Shown piece after piece: positions 8,630-17,689 of a DNA stretch of 64,000 bases. The notes below the pieces were generated by a model. The model did not search any database. It saw only the letters and a program-made list of their open reading frames with translations, and was not told the origin of the DNA. The position numbers were made by a program, and so were the translations under genes. Source of the stretch: Caballeronia telluris (GTDB taxonomy: Bacteria; Pseudomonadota; Gammaproteobacteria; Burkholderiales; Burkholderiaceae); assembly GCF_001544495.1 (NCBI RefSeq), contig NZ_FCNZ02000004.1, forward strand, positions 124,001-188,000. The letters run 5' to 3'. The first letter of the stretch is position 1; the number at the start of each line of letters is the position of its first letter.

Positions 8630-8920
8630 TCCGCCGCGACGCCGTAACGCTCGCCGCTTCCTCTTCCCTCCTCCCGGTATGTCCTGCGTGAGCACCGACG
8701 CCCGCGTTTTATTTGCGTCGCCTTGCATCCGTCCTCGTCACGCCTTCGTAACTGCTGTTGAAGACAGCCCGCGGTCGCATCCGTTCGACCCGCCGCCTCT
8801 TCGCGTTCTTCGCGCCCGCGCATCGCCATCGTCCTGTCGCGCAAGGCCGTTTCTTGCGTCCCGGAGCGCGCAGTCCCGCAGGCACGTCGTCAAATCGACA
8901 AACCATTGAAGGAGATCACC
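8630..8920. other. Intergenic region between HutC-type regulator and ferritin-like gene
   Basis: This 291-bp stretch has no supported gene. It should contain the promoter of the ferritin-like gene, but no clear -35/-10 pair is visible. No repeat or terminator with a T-run was seen after the regulator gene. Confidence 0.4.
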
Positions 8921-9889
8921 ATGAACGATGCTTCCATGCTGATGGGTGTGATGGACCGCCGCGCCGAACGACGCGCAGAGCGGCGCCGCTTCTTTCGCAA
9001 CGCGGGCGGACTGGGGCTCGGGCTCGTCGGCGGCACGCTCATCAGCGCATGCGGCGGCGGGTCGGGCAACAACGTGATGGCAAGCACGACCGCGCCGACC
9101 GACGAAGAAATCCTCAACTTCGCGCTCAACCTCGAATATCTCGAAGCGCAGTTCTACGCGTATGCCGTGACGGGCGCCGGACTGCCGGCCGGCATGCTCG
9201 GCGGACAGGGCACGCAGGGCGCGGTGATCGGCGGCGCGCAGGTGCCGTTCCAGGACCCGCTCGTCTCGCAGTATGCGAAGGAGATCGCGCGCGACGAGAT
9301 GGAGCACGTCACCTTCCTGCGGACCGCGCTTGGCGGCGCGGCGGTCGCGCAACCGGCCATCGACATCGGCGGGACCGATCCGAACGGCGCGTTCTCGACG
9401 GCGGCCCGCGCGGCGGGTCTCGTGGGCGCGGGCGTCGCGTTCAATCCGTACGCGAACGACAACAACTTCCTGCTGGGCGCGTTCATTTTCGAGGATGTGG
9501 GCGTGACCGCGTACAAGGGCGCGTCGCCGCTCATCAGCAACAAGACGTATCTCGAAGCGGCGGCCGGCATTCTCGCCGCCGAGGCCTATCACGCGGGACT
9601 CGTGCGCACGACGCTCTATGCAAAGGGACTCGAAACGCCGAGCCTGCGCACGGCGGCCGGCGCGATTTCGGACGCGCGCGACAGTCTCGACAACACGGTC
9701 GACGACGACCAGGGCATCGTCGGCGCAACGCCCGACATCGCCAATATCGTCCCGCTGGATCAGAACGGACTTGCGTTCAGCCGGAGCTATGCCGACGTGC
9801 TCAACATCGTCTATCTGACGAGCGCGTCGGCGGTCAAGGGCGGCTTCTTCCCGAATGGCGTGAACGGGACGCTGCACATGAGTTCGTAG
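8921..9889 (+). CDS. Ferritin-like domain protein with Tat/lipoprotein signal
   Basis: The 322-residue protein begins with a long Arg-rich leader, [11 protein letters not shown] at residues 20-30, matching a twin-arginine signal. A hydrophobic stretch then ends in LISAC at 40-44, which could be a lipobox with lipidated Cys44. The mature part contains [16 protein letters not shown] and the helix [15 protein letters not shown], as in the Ferritin_2 (PF13668) group, whose metal role is poorly defined. The ATG at 8921 follows AAGGAG 7 bp upstream. It stands alone between unrelated genes. It was probably folded in the cytoplasm before export, which would fit metal loading. Confidence 0.85.
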   Translation: MNDASMLMGVMDRRAERRAERRRFFRNAGGLGLGLVGGTLISACGGGSGNNVMASTTAPTDEEILNFALNLEYLEAQFYAYAVTGAGLPAGMLGGQGTQGAVIGGAQVPFQDPLVSQYAKEIARDEMEHVTFLRTALGGAAVAQPAIDIGGTDPNGAFSTAARAAGLVGAGVAFNPYANDNNFLLGAFIFEDVGVTAYKGASPLISNKTYLEAAAGILAAEAYHAGLVRTTLYAKGLETPSLRTAAGAISDARDSLDNTVDDDQGIVGATPDIANIVPLDQNGLAFSRSYADVLNIVYLTSASAVKGGFFPNGVNGTLHMSS

Positions 9890-9893
9890 GCGT

Positions 9894-10760
9894 TCACGAC
9901 GCCCGTTCGAGCAGACCACGCAGCACCGCTTCCAGGCCGACATCGCCCTTCACGATGCCGGCCGGGTCGCCTCCGAAATCGATCCAGCCTTCGTTGAAGC
10001 CGTCGAGCATCTGGATGCGCGGCATCGGGTCCTTCGTGCCTTGCGATCGGAAAAGCGCGCCCCACGTTTCGCGCGGGACGGCTTCGGCGCGAACCGGCCG
10101 GCCGAGGATGCGTGCGAACGTATCGGCGATGTCGTTCGGCGTGACGCGCTGCGGCCCTTCCAGTTCGACGATGCGCTTTCCGTCCCAGGTTTCCAGGAGC
10201 ATGCGCGCGGCCACGCGCCCGATGTCCGCCGTGGCGATCATCGGGACTGGCTTGTCGAGCGGCTGCAGGAAGCTTTGGATCACGCCCGTGTCGCGCGCCG
10301 ACGCGGCATCCCACGCCGCGTTCTCCATGAACCACGCGGGGCGCAGGAACGCGACGGGCATTGGCAGATCGCCGAGCGCTTCTTCCATCAGCGTGCGCTG
10401 CGTCAGCAGGTTCGACTGCTTCGCCTGCGCGCCGATCGTCGACAGGCACACGACCTTCGCAGACCGCGCCGCTTCGAGTGCCGTTTTCACGGCGTCGATG
10501 ACCGCGCGGGCTTCGGGGAAGCCTGGCGATGGGTCGAATTCCGATGGCGGCAGGATGAAGACGCCTTGGGCGTCGCGGAACGCTTCGGTGAGCGATGCGG
10601 CATCGGTCATGTGCGCCACGGCCAGGGCGCAGTTGCGATCGGTCCATGCGCGGCCCTTCTGCGCGTCGCGCACGACGGCGCGTACTGGGATGTGCTTTTC
10701 CAGCAGCGCGTTGGCTAGTGCTCCGCCGACCTGTCCGGTAATGCCTGTGATGGCGTACAT
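9894..10760 (-). CDS. NmrA-like NAD(P)-binding SDR (atypical; azoreductase-like)
   Basis: The 288-residue protein has the NmrA/atypical-SDR nucleotide motif YAITGITGQVGGAL at its N-terminus (GxxGxxG) and the hallmark VRDAQKGRAW segment. No Tyr-x-x-x-Lys active site is evident, as usual in the NmrA group, which includes quinone oxidoreductases (QorB-like), azoreductase-annotated proteins and redox sensors. It is divergent from a LysR regulator with 151 bp between the start codons, the usual arrangement for a LysR target. The reductase function is inferred from the family only. Confidence 0.85.
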   Translation of the reverse strand: MYAITGITGQVGGALANALLEKHIPVRAVVRDAQKGRAWTDRNCALAVAHMTDAASLTEAFRDAQGVFILPPSEFDPSPGFPEARAVIDAVKTALEAARSAKVVCLSTIGAQAKQSNLLTQRTLMEEALGDLPMPVAFLRPAWFMENAAWDAASARDTGVIQSFLQPLDKPVPMIATADIGRVAARMLLETWDGKRIVELEGPQRVTPNDIADTFARILGRPVRAEAVPRETWGALFRSQGTKDPMPRIQMLDGFNEGWIDFGGDPAGIVKGDVGLEAVLRGLLERAS

Positions 10761-10837
10761 GGTTCCTTTTCCTTGTGAAGTGGGAGTGCATGCGTTGCAT
10801 CTTAGGCGTCCGCCAGTGTTGATGGAATCGACGCTGC

Positions 10838-10871
10838 GTCACATAATTGGTGACTTTTAGTCAGTAATTGG
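10838..10871. promoter_or_regulatory. Putative LysR-type operator between NmrA-like gene and LysR gene
   Basis: The divergent region contains the interrupted palindrome GTCAC-N7-GTGAC (10838-10854). It also has two TAATTGG repeats (10844-10850 and 10865-10871) spaced 21 bp apart, two helical turns. This fits cooperative binding of a LysR-type dimer pair. No experimental data are implied. Confidence 0.45.
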
Positions 10872-10911
10872 TTTGGACGGTGCAAATCAAACCCGCCCAA
10901 AGGAACAAAAA

Positions 10912-11889
10912 ATGAGCTTCGACAGCCGCATGCTGTCCAACATCAGCATCCTGACGGCAATCGTGGAAAGCGGCAGTTTCGCGCGCGCCGCCGACGCGCT
11001 CGGCCTGACCCCTTCCGGCGTGAGCCGCGCCCTCGGCCGGCTCGAAGCAAAGATCGGCGTGCGACTCTTCGACCGCACCACGCGCTCGGTCTCGCTGACC
11101 GACGAAGGCCGCCAGCTCTACGCGGAAATCGCGCCGCTCATCGCGGGCATCGGCGACGCGCTCACGCTCACGTCCAGTTCCTCAGAAGCCGTGCGCGGCC
11201 GCCTGCGCGTCAACGTCGACGGGTATTTCTCCCGGCGCATGCTCGCGCCGCACATCGCGAAGTTCCTCGACCGCTATCCGGACATCTCGCTCGAACTGGC
11301 GGCGCGCGACCAGTTGGGCGATCTCGTCGCGGAAGGTTTCGATGTCGCGGTGCGTTTCGGCCAGCCGCCGTCGTCGTCGCTCGTCGCACGCAAGCTGCTC
11401 GATACGCGCACGATCACCGTCGCCGCGCCGTCGTATGTCCGCAGGCGCGGACGCCCCGAAACGCCCGACGATCTCGCCCGCCACGACTGCATCCAGATGC
11501 GCAATACGCTGACCGGTGAACCGCTCGAATGGCAATACCGCGCGGCCCGCAAGACGCTGACCGCGAAGACGAGCGGGCGGCTGGTCGTCAACGACGCGGG
11601 CACGCTGCTCGGCGCGTGTCTCGCAGGCGCCGGCATCGCGCGGCTGAAGGCGGGCGGCGTGCAGGAACTCGTCGAGAAAGGACGCCTCGTCGAACTGCTC
11701 GCCGACTGGACCGGCGAATCGTTCGATCTCTACGCGCTCTATCCGTCGCGTCACCTGCCCGCGGCGAAGGTGCGCGCCTTCATCGATTTCGTGGCGGAAG
11801 TACTGGATGCGCCAGCGGATCAGACGACGCCCCAGGCGCCGCGCGGCCGGCCTGGTCGAGCAGCGTCGACAGCACGCTCACCTGATTGA
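10912..11889 (+). CDS. LysR-family transcriptional regulator
   Basis: This 325-residue protein has an N-terminal helix-turn-helix (FARAADALGLTPSGVSRALGRLEAKIGVRLFDRTTRSV) and a LysR substrate domain. The start at 10912 has AGGAA upstream and gives the standard N-terminus. The conserved domain ends near FIDFVAEVL; the last 30 or so residues are a low-complexity tail (Pro/Arg/Ser/Ala) that runs 110 bp into the 3' end of the convergent FUSC gene. It probably controls the divergent NmrA-like reductase. The effector is unknown. Confidence 0.9.
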   Translation: MSFDSRMLSNISILTAIVESGSFARAADALGLTPSGVSRALGRLEAKIGVRLFDRTTRSVSLTDEGRQLYAEIAPLIAGIGDALTLTSSSSEAVRGRLRVNVDGYFSRRMLAPHIAKFLDRYPDISLELAARDQLGDLVAEGFDVAVRFGQPPSSSLVARKLLDTRTITVAAPSYVRRRGRPETPDDLARHDCIQMRNTLTGEPLEWQYRAARKTLTAKTSGRLVVNDAGTLLGACLAGAGIARLKAGGVQELVEKGRLVELLADWTGESFDLYALYPSRHLPAAKVRAFIDFVAEVLDAPADQTTPQAPRGRPGRAASTARSPD

Positions 11890-13960
11890 CCGCGTCGGCT
11901 TCCAGCCGCGTGAGCCGGATCGCCGGAAACGTGCGGGCGGCGGCAGCGCCCGCGTGCGCGCGCAGGCGTTCGTCGAGCGCATGGGCACTCGCGCGCACCC
12001 ACGCCACCAGCCGTTCGTTGGGCGCGGGCGCGTCCGTCGAAAGACGCGCTCGCGTGGCCGTGCCCGCGATCCGGCGCAACAGCGCGAGCGCCGTCGAACC
12101 GAGCGCTTCGGTCGCCGATGCGTTGAGCCGCTCCAGACGCAGCCGCGTGAGCGTTTCCTCCGCGTTGTTGCTCGCGAGGCCCGCCGCGCGGCGCAGCCGC
12201 TCCAGTTCGGCATCGTTCGTGCGCGCCTTCGCGAGCGCGGCGGCAAGGTAGGCGAGATTCGCGTCGATGGCGCGCGCGAGCTTGTCGTCGAAACCGGCGC
12301 TCTCGCGGCTCGGCCACAGCAGAAAAGTCGCCGCGATCGCGATCACGCAGCCGAGCACGTTGTTGCCGAGGCGTATCGCGGCGAACGCCGGCGCGGGGCC
12401 GGTCTGCGACGCGAAATCGGCGACCAGCACGAAAGTCGGCGTCATGAAAAACACGAAAAGCGCATAGCTCACGGTGCGCAGCGCCATCGTCGCGCAGACG
12501 AGCGGGAAGACGAAAAGCGAAATGCCGAGCGGCGTATGCACGACGAGGCCGAGCCCCGCGGCGACGAGCGCGCCCGCGACGCTGCCCGCCGCCCGCTCGA
12601 CGCTGCGCGGCCAGCTCGTCGCGATCGACGGCTGGAGAATCAGCAGGGTCGCCATCGTCGCCCAATAGCCAAACGGAACGGAGAGCGCGCGCACGATCAG
12701 GAACGCGAGCGTCGTCGCCACGCCCACACGCGCCGCGTGCCGCACGGCGATCGACTCGCCCGACGCGTTCGCCCTGAGCGTCTCGCGCGCGCGGCGCAGC
12801 ACGCTCGCGGCGGCGGCGCGCCAGTGCTGTAGCGGCTCGGACGCCGCTTCCACTTCGGCGGGCTCCGTGCAGAATTCGAGCGACGTCCGCTCGCCGATCG
12901 CCGCATCGAGCCGTCTGCCGAGCGTGCGCAGGCGTTCGTGCAACTGCGGTGATTCGGCCGACGACGCCCACGATTCATCCGTCACCACGCCGCCGATGCG
13001 CTGCAGCGTCGCCGCGATGGCGTTCAACGCGCGCGCGGCGCGACGCGGGCTCGGCAGCGGAGCGTCCGGCGCGCTGCCGCCGCGCTCGCACGCGTCGCTC
13101 GCGGCGATCAGGTAGGCGAAGATCTGCTCGCTGTTCGCGAACGCGATCAGGAGGTCGTTGTAGCTGCGGCGCCGGTCCGTCCTCGCCGGCGGAATCTTGC
13201 CGAGCGCGACGCGCGCGGTCTCCACGGCGATTCGCGCGCGGCCGCGGAACGCCGCGGCGTGCGCGGCCCAGTGCGTCGCATCGGCTTCCTTGTCTTCGAC
13301 GAGGCGGGCGCAGTCGCGCGCCATGTCCGCGAGACGCTGATAGGCCGCGCGCAGTGCCGCGCGTCCCGGCCCGAACGGGTGGATGCGCCAGACGGTGAAG
13401 CTCAGGAACGTCGCGAACGCACAGCCGGCGAAGTACAGCGCGAGAAAGCGCCACTCGGCCGCGCCGCCGTGAACCGGCCGGTCGACCATCACGACGCAGG
13501 CCGTCGCCGCGAGAATCGCGACCTGCGAGGCCGCCGCGCCCCAGATCCGCCCGAGCGCGCCGAGCGTCGAAAAGACGAGGACCGCCGCCGTCGCCGCCGC
13601 GAAACCGTGCCCGGAAGCCCACGCGGTGAGGCCGCCGCAGAGCGTCGAGAGCAGCGCGAACGCCGTCATCGACGCAAAGCGCATGCGGTTCGAACCGGCC
13701 GCGTCGGCGAGACAAGTCCAGAACGCGCCGATGGCCGCATAGGAAAAATCGGGCTGATGCAGGAAATTGCCGACGAGCAGCATCGCCGTCGATGCGCACG
13801 CGGCGCGCAATCCTTCCGACAGGTTCGCCTCGGCGAAAGCGAGCGACACCATCCACGCGGGACGGCGGCGCGCGAGCGTGTCGAGAAATGCCGACCACGC
13901 GCGCGCCTGCCGGCCGGCCAAGGTCGCGGACCACGCGCGCCAGTCAGCCAGGCGGCGCAT
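11780..13960 (-). CDS. FUSC-family inner-membrane transporter (fusaric acid/aromatic acid exporter-like)
   Basis: The 726-residue protein has two clusters of hydrophobic segments (residues about 40-190 and 410-560) separated and followed by soluble parts, the YccS/AaeB/FUSC layout. Recognisable pieces are LLVGNFLHQPDFSYAAIGAFWTCLAD near the N-terminus and PFGYWATMATLLILQPSIATSWPRSVERAAGSVAGAL in the second half, the characteristic FUSC-type segment. Such proteins export aromatic acids or related toxic compounds, usually with a membrane-fusion partner, which is not seen here. Its last codons overlap the convergent LysR gene by 110 bp. Substrate unknown. Confidence 0.88.
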   Translation of the reverse strand: MRRLADWRAWSATLAGRQARAWSAFLDTLARRRPAWMVSLAFAEANLSEGLRAACASTAMLLVGNFLHQPDFSYAAIGAFWTCLADAAGSNRMRFASMTAFALLSTLCGGLTAWASGHGFAAATAAVLVFSTLGALGRIWGAAASQVAILAATACVVMVDRPVHGGAAEWRFLALYFAGCAFATFLSFTVWRIHPFGPGRAALRAAYQRLADMARDCARLVEDKEADATHWAAHAAAFRGRARIAVETARVALGKIPPARTDRRRSYNDLLIAFANSEQIFAYLIAASDACERGGSAPDAPLPSPRRAARALNAIAATLQRIGGVVTDESWASSAESPQLHERLRTLGRRLDAAIGERTSLEFCTEPAEVEAASEPLQHWRAAAASVLRRARETLRANASGESIAVRHAARVGVATTLAFLIVRALSVPFGYWATMATLLILQPSIATSWPRSVERAAGSVAGALVAAGLGLVVHTPLGISLFVFPLVCATMALRTVSYALFVFFMTPTFVLVADFASQTGPAPAFAAIRLGNNVLGCVIAIAATFLLWPSRESAGFDDKLARAIDANLAYLAAALAKARTNDAELERLRRAAGLASNNAEETLTRLRLERLNASATEALGSTALALLRRIAGTATRARLSTDAPAPNERLVAWVRASAHALDERLRAHAGAAAARTFPAIRLTRLEADAVNQVSVLSTLLDQAGRAAPGASSDPLAHPVLPPRNR

Positions 13961-14138
13961 GGAGCATGGCCTTCGGACGCGCTGAAATCGAACGGGCGGT
14001 CGCGTTCATGAGGCCGCCGCGCACGTTCTCACCATGATTTTTCGCGGCATTGACACGCGTTTTTGACGCGCGCAATTTTGTGTTGCAACGCAGCAAGCGA
14101 GCCATCCGAGCCGTTTCTTTTCGTGCGCGAGGTGCGTC

Positions 14139-14411
14139 ATGTGGAAAATCATCCTGTGCGGTTCCGTGATCGTCGTGGCGTCGACGTCGGTTCCCGGCCA
14201 GTCGTCGGTCGCGGCGGACGAAGATCGCCGGCAGGCTTCGCCGGAGGGCGCAGAGATGCAGGTCGCAGAAGCCGCCGGGCGGCCGGGGCCGGTCGTCCGG
14301 GCGCGCTACGACACGATGTGCGGCGCGAATGCGCGTCGCGTGCAAGTCGACCTGCGCGGCTCGATCGACGGCGGCGCGCGCTGCAAGCTCGAAGCGGGCG
14401 AAGAAGAATGA
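14139..14411 (+). CDS. Small exported protein of unknown function
   Basis: This 90-residue protein starts with a probable signal peptide (MWKIILCGSVIVVASTSV, cleavage near SVAA-DED). A short acidic/polar mature part follows with two cysteines (MCGAN and ARCKL) that could form a disulfide in the periplasm. I do not recognise the family. It reads away from the FUSC gene and converges on the small His-rich gene. Support is the signal peptide and start context (GAGGTGCGTC before ATG); no homology was tested. Confidence 0.5.
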   Translation: MWKIILCGSVIVVASTSVPGQSSVAADEDRRQASPEGAEMQVAEAAGRPGPVVRARYDTMCGANARRVQVDLRGSIDGGARCKLEAGEEE

Positions 14412-14473
14412 GCGGCCGGCCGCCGCGCCGGGGAAACGGCGGCGACGGCCGGGTACGAAACGACCGCGACGAA

Positions 14474-14611
14474 TCAGTGCGCTTCGTGCTTCACGTGCTT
14501 GGCAGGCGGGTACTTGTGATGATGATGCGTGCTCTTGGCGATCGCCGCGGTCGAAACGGCGAAGGAAGCGAGCAGCAAAACGGCGAGACCTTTCTTGACG
14601 ACATTTTTCAT
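14474..14611 (-). CDS. Very small His-rich exported peptide
   Basis: This 45-residue frame starts with a clear signal peptide (MKNVVKKGLAVLLLASFAVS, then TAAIA). The mature segment of about 20 residues begins KSTHHHHKYPPAK and ends HVKHEAH, rich in histidine and lysine. An in-frame ATG at 14623 would add MDRP. The composition suggests metal binding or a periplasmic cationic peptide, but no family is recognised. It converges with the 90-residue exported protein. The sharp signal peptide and the absence of GC-shadow composition (Arg/Ala) argue that it is a real gene. Confidence 0.6.
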   Translation of the reverse strand: MKNVVKKGLAVLLLASFAVSTAAIAKSTHHHHKYPPAKHVKHEAH

Positions 14612-14843
14612 CGGACGATCCATAGGTGAGTTCGCGGGGCTGATTCGGTTGACGCATCGCGTGTGCGCCGACGCCGCGATGCGGGATTAGTCTAACGCGT
14701 CATTTTTCCGGATGTCGAGATGGGTCGGTGTGTGCGCATGGCATTACCTGTGACGTAATTGTTCCCCTTCCCTCGAACTGCGACGATGAAGTCATCGAAC
14801 GGCGCCTGCCGCGCGACCTTCCCGCCACCCAGAGGAGAACATC

Positions 14844-15686
14844 ATGCTCACCGCCGCCACGCCTTTTATCAGCCGTCCGAGCCACGTCACCACGCGCGAC
14901 GGCGCCGAGCTTTTCTATCGCGACTGGGGCACGGGCCGGCCGGTCGTGTTCATCGCGAGCTTTTCGCTGCCGAGCGACATGTGGGCGTATCAAATGTTGC
15001 CGCTCGTGCGCGCCGGCTTTCGCTGCATCGCCTTCGACCGGCGCGGCCACGGACGTTCGAGCGACCCCGGCCGCGGCTACGACTACGACACGCTCGCGGA
15101 CGACATCGCCGCCGTCATGGACACCCTCGATCTCGAAGAAGCGACGCTCGTCGGCTATTCGATGGGCGGCGCCGAAGCCGTTCGCTATCTCACGCGTCAC
15201 GGGACGGCGCGGGTCGCGCGGCTCGCGCTGATCGCGTCCACGCTGCCGATGCTCGCGAAGACGCCCGACAATCCGGACGGCTTCGAACCCGCGCACGTCG
15301 AGATGTTCCAGCGCGATCTCGTCACCGACTACCCGCGCTGGCTCGCGGAAAACGCGCGACCGTTCGCGGGGCCGGAGGTATCGGAGGCGATGATCGAGTG
15401 GATTCGCGAGATGGCGTTGCGCACGTCGCAGTTCGCGCTTTCGGCGTGTTACGGCACGATCAACGGCGGCGACTTCCGTGCGGAACTTGCGACACTCGAC
15501 GTGCCGACGCTGATCGTGCAAGGCGACCACGACGCGTCGAATCCGCTCGAACTGACCTCGCGGCGCACGGCCGCGCTGATGCCGGATGCGCGGCTTGTCG
15601 TGTATGAAGGCGCGCCGCACGGCGTGTTTCTGAGCCACGCGGAGCAGCTCAACGCCGACCTGCAACGGTTCGCGAGCGGCGCCTGA
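14844..15686 (+). CDS. Alpha/beta hydrolase
   Basis: The 280-residue protein has the alpha/beta-hydrolase fold with nucleophile elbow GYSMGG (Ser106), an oxyanion region around FIASFSLPSDMW, the IAFDRRGHGRSSDP strand-turn, an acid Asp in VQGDHDASNP and the catalytic His in GAPHGVF. The closest general type is the non-haem haloperoxidase/esterase group. Substrate unknown. The start at 14844 has an AGAGGAGAAC ribosome site. It is followed by a VOC-like gene 89 bp downstream on the same strand. Confidence 0.88.
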   Translation: MLTAATPFISRPSHVTTRDGAELFYRDWGTGRPVVFIASFSLPSDMWAYQMLPLVRAGFRCIAFDRRGHGRSSDPGRGYDYDTLADDIAAVMDTLDLEEATLVGYSMGGAEAVRYLTRHGTARVARLALIASTLPMLAKTPDNPDGFEPAHVEMFQRDLVTDYPRWLAENARPFAGPEVSEAMIEWIREMALRTSQFALSACYGTINGGDFRAELATLDVPTLIVQGDHDASNPLELTSRRTAALMPDARLVVYEGAPHGVFLSHAEQLNADLQRFASGA

Positions 15687-15775
15687 GCGCCACGCGCGTG
15701 ACCGGGTAAACGAAGCTGAATCGCGCGAACGGGCGGTGATACCTTACAAGGCGTCGACGAAACCGGAGCATCGCG

Positions 15776-16249
15776 ATGATCTTCCATGCATCCATACCCG
15801 CCCGCGATCCGCAACGCGCCGCGAGCGTACTCGCCGAACTGTGGGGCGGCTTCATCGCGCCCTTCGCCGTCTTCCCCGGCTCGTGGATCGCGGTCGCGGG
15901 CGACGAGCGCGGCACGGTCATCGAGGTGTATCCGGCTGGCCGCGTCCTTCATCCCGCCGGGGCCGAGCCGGGCGTCCTACCCGCCGACGCGCCGCCCGTC
16001 CGCTACAGCGCGTTCCACCTCGCGGTCGCGACGAAGCTGCCAGCGGAGGACGTGATCGCGATCGGCCATCGCGAAGGCTGGCGCGCGGAGCGCTGCACGC
16101 GCGGCAATCGCTTTTTCGACGTCATCGAACTGTGGATCGACAACGCGACGCTGATCGAATGCCTGACGGACGAGATGCAGGCCGACTATCTGGCGTTCGC
16201 GACGCCCGACAACTTCCGCGCGATGGCGAACGCCGCGCCGCCGCGCTGA
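15776..16249 (+). CDS. VOC-like small protein of unknown function
   Basis: The 157-residue protein opens with MIFHASIPARDPQRAASVLAE, a beginning typical of one-domain vicinal-oxygen-chelate (glyoxalase/bleomycin-resistance-like) proteins. A strand YSAFHLAVATKLPAEDV and a C-terminal helix follow. Metal ligands are not complete to my eye, so an enzymatic role is uncertain. It lies downstream of the alpha/beta hydrolase and converges with the MFS transporter, with one base between stop codons. Confidence 0.65.
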   Translation: MIFHASIPARDPQRAASVLAELWGGFIAPFAVFPGSWIAVAGDERGTVIEVYPAGRVLHPAGAEPGVLPADAPPVRYSAFHLAVATKLPAEDVIAIGHREGWRAERCTRGNRFFDVIELWIDNATLIECLTDEMQADYLAFATPDNFRAMANAAPPR

Positions 16250-16250
16250 A

Positions 16251-17579
16251 CTACGCGCGCTTGGCCGGCTCCTTCGCGACACCCAGCATCAGCGCGAGGC
16301 CGCTCGCGAACAGCAATCCGGCGAGCAGATAGACGGCGAGGTCCATGCTGCCGGTCGTCGTGCGGATCTGGCCGATCACCCACGGGCTCACGATGCCGCT
16401 CGTAATCCCGATGCTGCTGATGAGCGCGATTCCCGCCGCAGCGGTCTTGCCCGTGAGATAGCTCGACGGCACGGCCCAGAAAATCGGCAGCGCGGCGAAA
16501 ATCAGCACGCAGGCGAGCGAGAGAATCGCGAGCATCGCCGGAAAGCTCGGCAGATGCAGCGTGAGCGCGGCGAGCGCGATGCCCCCGCCGATCGTGCAGC
16601 ACGCGAAGTGCTTGCGGCGTTCCTTCACGCGGTCGGAATGGCGCGCGATCAGGATCAGGCCGACCGCGCCGATCGCGTTCGGCGCGACCGAATACAGGCT
16701 GACCGAAACCACGTCCTTGATGCCGAAATCGCGGATCATCAGCGGCATCCAGAAACTCAGCGTCAGCGAGGCGCACGTCAGCGAAAAGTAGATGAACGCG
16801 AACAGATACACGCGCGGATTCTTCAGCGCGGCGAATAGGCTGTCCGAATCGTGGGCGCCCGCTGCGGCGTGACCCTGAGCGCACAGCGTTTCCAGCCGGT
16901 CGCGCTCGTGCGGCGTGAGCCATTTCGCGTGGCGCGGCGAATCGACGAGATAGACGAGCGCGACGAACGCGAGCAGCACCGCCGGCGCGCCTTCGATCGC
17001 GAACATCCACTGCCAGCCGAAGAGGCCCATCACGCCGCCCATGTCGCGCATGATCCAGCCGGACACGAGCCCGCCGAACACGCCCGCCACCGCGACGCCC
17101 GCGAAGAACACCGAGAGCACCGCCGCACGGCGGTTCGCCGGAAACCAGTAGGTCAGGTACAGCACGATGCCGGGGAAGAACCCCGCTTCGAACACGCCGA
17201 GCAAGAAGCGCAGCAGATAGAAGTGTCCCGGCGTCGAGACGAACATCATGCCGACCGACGCGATCCCCCACAGCAGCATGATCCGCGTGAAGGTGCGGCG
17301 CGCGCCGTACTTCGCGAGCAGCAGGTTGCTCGGCACTTCGAACATCACGTAGCCGATGTAGAACACCGCGGCGCCGAGGCCGTACATGGCGTCGCTGAAA
17401 CCGAGGTCGTGCTTCATCTGCAACTGCGCGAAGCCGATGTTGATGCGGTCGAGAAACGACACGACATAGCAAAGAAACAGAAACGGGATGATGCGCCACG
17501 CAACCTTGCGCAGCAGCAGGTCGTCCTCATCCGCGACGACGGTCACGGGGACCGTCGCCGGATTGATCGGCTTCGACAT
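16251..17579 (-). CDS. MFS transporter, anion:cation symporter (ACS) family
   Basis: The 442-residue inner-membrane protein has 12 predicted membrane segments. It shows the ACS/phthalate permease-like features FLCYVVSFLDRINIGFAQLQMKHDLG in segment 1 and a cytoplasmic loop before the seventh segment. Members import organic anions such as hydroxylated aromatic acids, sugar acids and dicarboxylates. The MBL-fold gene lies 110 bp upstream on the same strand, so the pair may form an operon and the transporter may supply its substrate. Substrate not determinable. Confidence 0.88.
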   Translation of the reverse strand: MSKPINPATVPVTVVADEDDLLLRKVAWRIIPFLFLCYVVSFLDRINIGFAQLQMKHDLGFSDAMYGLGAAVFYIGYVMFEVPSNLLLAKYGARRTFTRIMLLWGIASVGMMFVSTPGHFYLLRFLLGVFEAGFFPGIVLYLTYWFPANRRAAVLSVFFAGVAVAGVFGGLVSGWIMRDMGGVMGLFGWQWMFAIEGAPAVLLAFVALVYLVDSPRHAKWLTPHERDRLETLCAQGHAAAGAHDSDSLFAALKNPRVYLFAFIYFSLTCASLTLSFWMPLMIRDFGIKDVVSVSLYSVAPNAIGAVGLILIARHSDRVKERRKHFACCTIGGGIALAALTLHLPSFPAMLAILSLACVLIFAALPIFWAVPSSYLTGKTAAAGIALISSIGITSGIVSPWVIGQIRTTTGSMDLAVYLLAGLLFASGLALMLGVAKEPAKRA

Positions 17580-17689
17580 GTCTCACTCCAGAAAGCGGAA
17601 AAAGCGGGATGGATCGGCGTCTTCGCGCGCCGTCGGTCCGGGATGGGAGGCGAACGGCGAGCGCCGTTCGCTTGGGTTAGGGCAAAGGA

